In this document: in pieces, positions 32,646 to 34,840 of the stretch
How the letters are laid out: every line of letters begins with the position of its first letter
How positions within the stretch are numbered: position 1 is the stretch's first letter
Source of the DNA: Acidimicrobiia bacterium
Lineage (GTDB): Bacteria; Actinomycetota; Acidimicrobiia; IMCC26256; PALSA-555
DNA length: 34,840 nucleotides
Direction of reading: 5' to 3'
NCBI GenBank assembly: GCA_009694295.1
Contig: SHVJ01000013.1
Location: 1-34,840, forward strand
Made by a program: the position numbers and the translations under genes
The notes under the pieces: model-generated
Seen by the model: the letters and a program-made list of their open reading frames with translations, nothing else
Told to the model about the DNA's origin: nothing
Database searches by the model: none

Positions 32646-33575
32646 TCAGGGCATGTGGTCGGCGATGAACCGGCTCTCATCGTTGATGGAGCCCGGCACA
32701 CCGAAGTCGGTGAGGTCGCACGCAGCCACGAGATTCGCCTCGGCCTGCTCGGGTGATGTGAGCGCGAGGTCAGAGGCGTACCAGCCGCGACCCTCCCCGA
32801 TGAAGACCCGGGAGATGTGCCCTGAGCCCACGGAGAAGATTCGCTGGGTCTCGGCGCAGCGCTTGCTCACGAGGTACAGCACGAAGGGCGCCACGTTCTC
32901 GACCGTCATGTGCGGGATCAGCGGCTTGAGCGCCCGGACCGTCTCCGCGAACTGCTCGGGCGAGAAGGGCGGCGGCGCATCGTGAGCGATCCCCGTGTTC
33001 AGCGCCATTGGCAGGACCACGTTCGCGTTGATTCCATGGGGTGCACCTTCCAGCGCGACCACGTTGCACAGGCCGATGAGTCCCGTCTTCGCCGCGGCGT
33101 AGTTCGCCTGCCACGGACTCCCGAAGACTCCCGCGCTCGACGATGTGAACACGATGCGTCCGTACCCGGCCGCCTTCATGTGTCGATACGCGGGTTGCGT
33201 CACATAGAACGCGCCGGCCAGGTGCGTCTGCAGCACCTGGTCGAAGTCCTCGACCGACATGTCCTCGAATGCGGCGTTGCGGAGCTGCCCGGCGTTGTTG
33301 ATCAAGATGTCGACGGCGCCGAACTCCTCGATGGCGGTCTGCACGATCGCGTTGCCGCCAGCAGGCGTGCCCACCGAGCTCGTCTCGGCCACCGCTGATC
33401 CGCCCTGCTCCGTGATCTCGTGTGCGGTTGACGCAGCCGCGCTCGCCGCGATGTCGTTGCACACCACCGCGGCACCACGAGACGCGAGCGCCAGCGCGTA
33501 CGACCGCCCGAGGCCGCTCCCCGCGCCTGTGACGATCGCGACCTGCCCGTCGAACCTGATTGGAGCGTTGTTCAC
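32646..33575 (-). CDS. Short-chain dehydrogenase/reductase, 17beta-HSD4-like
   Basis: 309-residue SDR related to the one at 19229: the same FDGQVAIVTGAGSGLGRSYALALASRGA start, CNDIAAS after strand two, INNAG near residue 92, catalytic serine in TSSSAG and YAAAK. Its length again resembles the hydroxyacyl-CoA dehydrogenase part of peroxisomal multifunctional enzyme type 2. The C-terminal extension of about 50 residues beyond a minimal SDR (ISRVFIGEGRGW onward) parallels the FARIFIAS tail of the 19229 protein. The GTG start at 33575 lies 6 bp after the preceding amidohydrolase stop, so the two are cotranscribed. Likely oxidises a 3-hydroxyacyl-CoA or cyclic alcohol intermediate. Confidence 0.9.
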   Translation of the reverse strand: MNNAPIRFDGQVAIVTGAGSGLGRSYALALASRGAAVVCNDIAASAAASTAHEITEQGGSAVAETSSVGTPAGGNAIVQTAIEEFGAVDILINNAGQLRNAAFEDMSVEDFDQVLQTHLAGAFYVTQPAYRHMKAAGYGRIVFTSSSAGVFGSPWQANYAAAKTGLIGLCNVVALEGAPHGINANVVLPMALNTGIAHDAPPPFSPEQFAETVRALKPLIPHMTVENVAPFVLYLVSKRCAETQRIFSVGSGHISRVFIGEGRGWYASDLALTSPEQAEANLVAACDLTDFGVPGSINDESRFIADHMP

Positions 33576-33581
33576 ACGAGT

Positions 33582-34805
33582 TCAGACCCGGTCGAGCTCC
33601 AGCATGCGGATCGCGTTGCCGCGAACGATCTTGTACTTCTGCTCGTCGGTCAGGCCTTCGAGCATCTTCTTGCAGTACTCCTCGGAGTTTGGCCATGTGG
33701 TGTCGGTGTGTGGGTAGTCGGTCTCGAAGCAGATGTTGTCCTCGCCGACCTCGTCGAGTGACTTCACGCCGTGACGGTCCCAGGTGAAGCAGCCGAACAC
33801 CCGGTTGTAGTAGTAGCTCGACGGCGGCTCGGGGCATAGGCGCTTGGAGTTCTGCCACGCGTTGTGCTCTTCCCACACCGTGTCGGCCCGCTCGAGCGCG
33901 TACGGCAACCAGCCGATCTGACCCTCGGAGTACGCGATCTTGAGCTTCGGGAAGCGATGCATGATCCCGCCGAACAGGTAGTCACCAAGCGACGCCATCG
34001 AGTTGTTGAAACCGACCATGCCGCCCACGCCCGCAGGCGCGTCCTTCGACGAGAACGGATCGGTCGACGACGAGCCCACATGCATGCACACCGTGGTGCC
34101 GGTCTTCTCAGAGGCCGTGAACATCGGGTCCCAGTGACCCGTGTGGATGCTCGGAAGGTCGAGCTTCGTCGGGAGCTCCGAGAAGCACACCGCCCGCACG
34201 CCACGTGCGGCGTTGCGCTCGATCTCCTTCGCCGCCAGGTCGGGATCCCACAGCGGAATGATGCAGAGCGGGATGTTGATCCCGATCGACGGGTCGCACC
34301 ACTCCTCGACCATCCAGTCGTTGTACGCCTGCACGCAAGCGAGCGCGAGCTCCTTGTCGTCGGCCTCCATGAACGTCTGGCCACAGAACCGCGGGAACGT
34401 CGGGAACGGCAGCGATCCGTCGACCCAGTTCAGCTCGAAGTCCTTCTTGCGCTCCTTGGCGTCGTAGCAACCGGGGCGCATGTCGTCGTAGGTCATCGCG
34501 GTCATCGTCATGACCGTCTTGTCGAACGTCGACAGGTCTTCGCCCTTGGTCGCTTCCAACGGGATAGCAACGAACTTCTTCTGGACGTAGATGAGCTTGT
34601 CCTCGTAGATCCAGGCATCGCCCCACTGGCCATCAGGGTCTTCGGACATGTCGTACTTGGCGCCCTTCAAGAGCTTGAACGCGCCCCACTTCTTGCGCTC
34701 GACCCGCGGGCCCTTCGCCCGGTACTTCTCGGGCAGCCAGGTCTGCCAGACGTGTGACGGCTCCACCACGTGGTCGTCGACGCTGATGATCTTGGGCAAC
34801 TCCAC
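33582..34805 (-). CDS. Amidohydrolase family 2 (TIM-barrel metal-dependent hydrolase)
   Basis: 407-residue Amidohydro_2 protein, the longest of the four here. The metal motif SVDDHVVEP gives D10, H12 and E15. The C-terminal ETDYPHTDTTWPNS block matches the common actinobacterial subgroup, with a conserved Trp-Pro after the Asp. An insertion rich in Lys/Asp follows residue 35 (RKKWGAFKLLKGAKYDMSED). The start is GTG 34805 with GGGGG upstream. It heads the three-gene minus-strand operon with the SDR and a second amidohydrolase. The 35 bp beyond its start at the window edge show no operator of the ACCGACC type, so this operon may be regulated differently or from outside the window. Confidence 0.88.
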   Translation of the reverse strand: MELPKIISVDDHVVEPSHVWQTWLPEKYRAKGPRVERKKWGAFKLLKGAKYDMSEDPDGQWGDAWIYEDKLIYVQKKFVAIPLEATKGEDLSTFDKTVMTMTAMTYDDMRPGCYDAKERKKDFELNWVDGSLPFPTFPRFCGQTFMEADDKELALACVQAYNDWMVEEWCDPSIGINIPLCIIPLWDPDLAAKEIERNAARGVRAVCFSELPTKLDLPSIHTGHWDPMFTASEKTGTTVCMHVGSSSTDPFSSKDAPAGVGGMVGFNNSMASLGDYLFGGIMHRFPKLKIAYSEGQIGWLPYALERADTVWEEHNAWQNSKRLCPEPPSSYYYNRVFGCFTWDRHGVKSLDEVGEDNICFETDYPHTDTTWPNSEEYCKKMLEGLTDEQKYKIVRGNAIRMLELDRV

Positions 34806-34840
34806 TGGGAACCCCCGGTGCGGATCGTCGGATATGTGCT

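Noticed and set aside
1-34840. tRNA, rRNA, CRISPR array, insertion sequence or prophage
   Set aside because: No cloverleaf-like segments, regularly spaced repeats, transposase or integrase motifs, or terminal inverted repeats were seen on either strand.

Overview
The window comes from a high-GC, gene-dense bacterial chromosome, most likely an actinobacterium; an uncultured Acidimicrobiia-type lineage is my inference. Supporting signs are the many GTG starts and 4-bp gene overlaps, an acyl-CoA ligase very close to mycobacterial FadD19, a mycothiol-type maleylpyruvate isomerase N-terminal domain, and the mix of Amidohydro_2, SDR, acyl-CoA and TetR genes typical of actinobacterial catabolic islands. 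I see no RNA genes, insertion sequences, phage genes or CRISPR arrays. No gene-free stretch exceeds 160 bp.

Layout. (1) 123-4944: a membrane O-acyltransferase with an SGNH domain, and the convergent sulfate-activation genes cysD-cysN-cysC. (2) 5084-10509: an Amidohydro_2 protein, a DUF4202 protein, and a divergent pair (FadD19-like ligase and Rieske oxygenase) sharing a 28-bp promoter gap, followed by a coupled EEP-family protein. (3) 10521-13669, minus strand: a second Rieske oxygenase, then SnoaL-like, SRPBCC, a truncated DinB/MDMPI-like domain and DUF1697. (4) 13737-26372: a catabolic block with a Baeyer-Villiger monooxygenase, cyclase-family hydrolase, Amidohydro_2 protein, TetR regulator, enoyl-CoA hydratase, three SDRs, an acyl-CoA ligase, a fused 2-oxoacid dehydrogenase E1 alpha-beta and an acyl-CoA dehydrogenase. 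(5) 26477-31425: a complete Liv-type ABC importer made of only three polypeptides (binding protein, fused LivH-LivM, fused LivG-LivF). (6) 31427-34805, minus strand: an Amidohydro_2 / SDR / Amidohydro_2 operon.

The main discovery is a repeated pseudo-palindrome, approximately ACCGACCGGTCGGT. It occurs at six promoters between 13.7 and 27.9 kb: five divergent intergenic gaps plus the acyl-CoA dehydrogenase promoter. Several copies run directly into a TACANT -10 hexamer lying very close to the start codon. One copy lies in front of the enoyl-CoA hydratase-TetR operon, so this TetR protein is the natural candidate for an autoregulated repressor of the whole set. Together the genes read as an inducible regulon: import of a small or hydrophobic acid, CoA activation, ring hydroxylation and Baeyer-Villiger oxygenation, hydrolytic ring opening, then beta-oxidation-like steps. 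The substrate cannot be told from sequence; an alicyclic, terpenoid or steroid-like carboxylic acid would fit.
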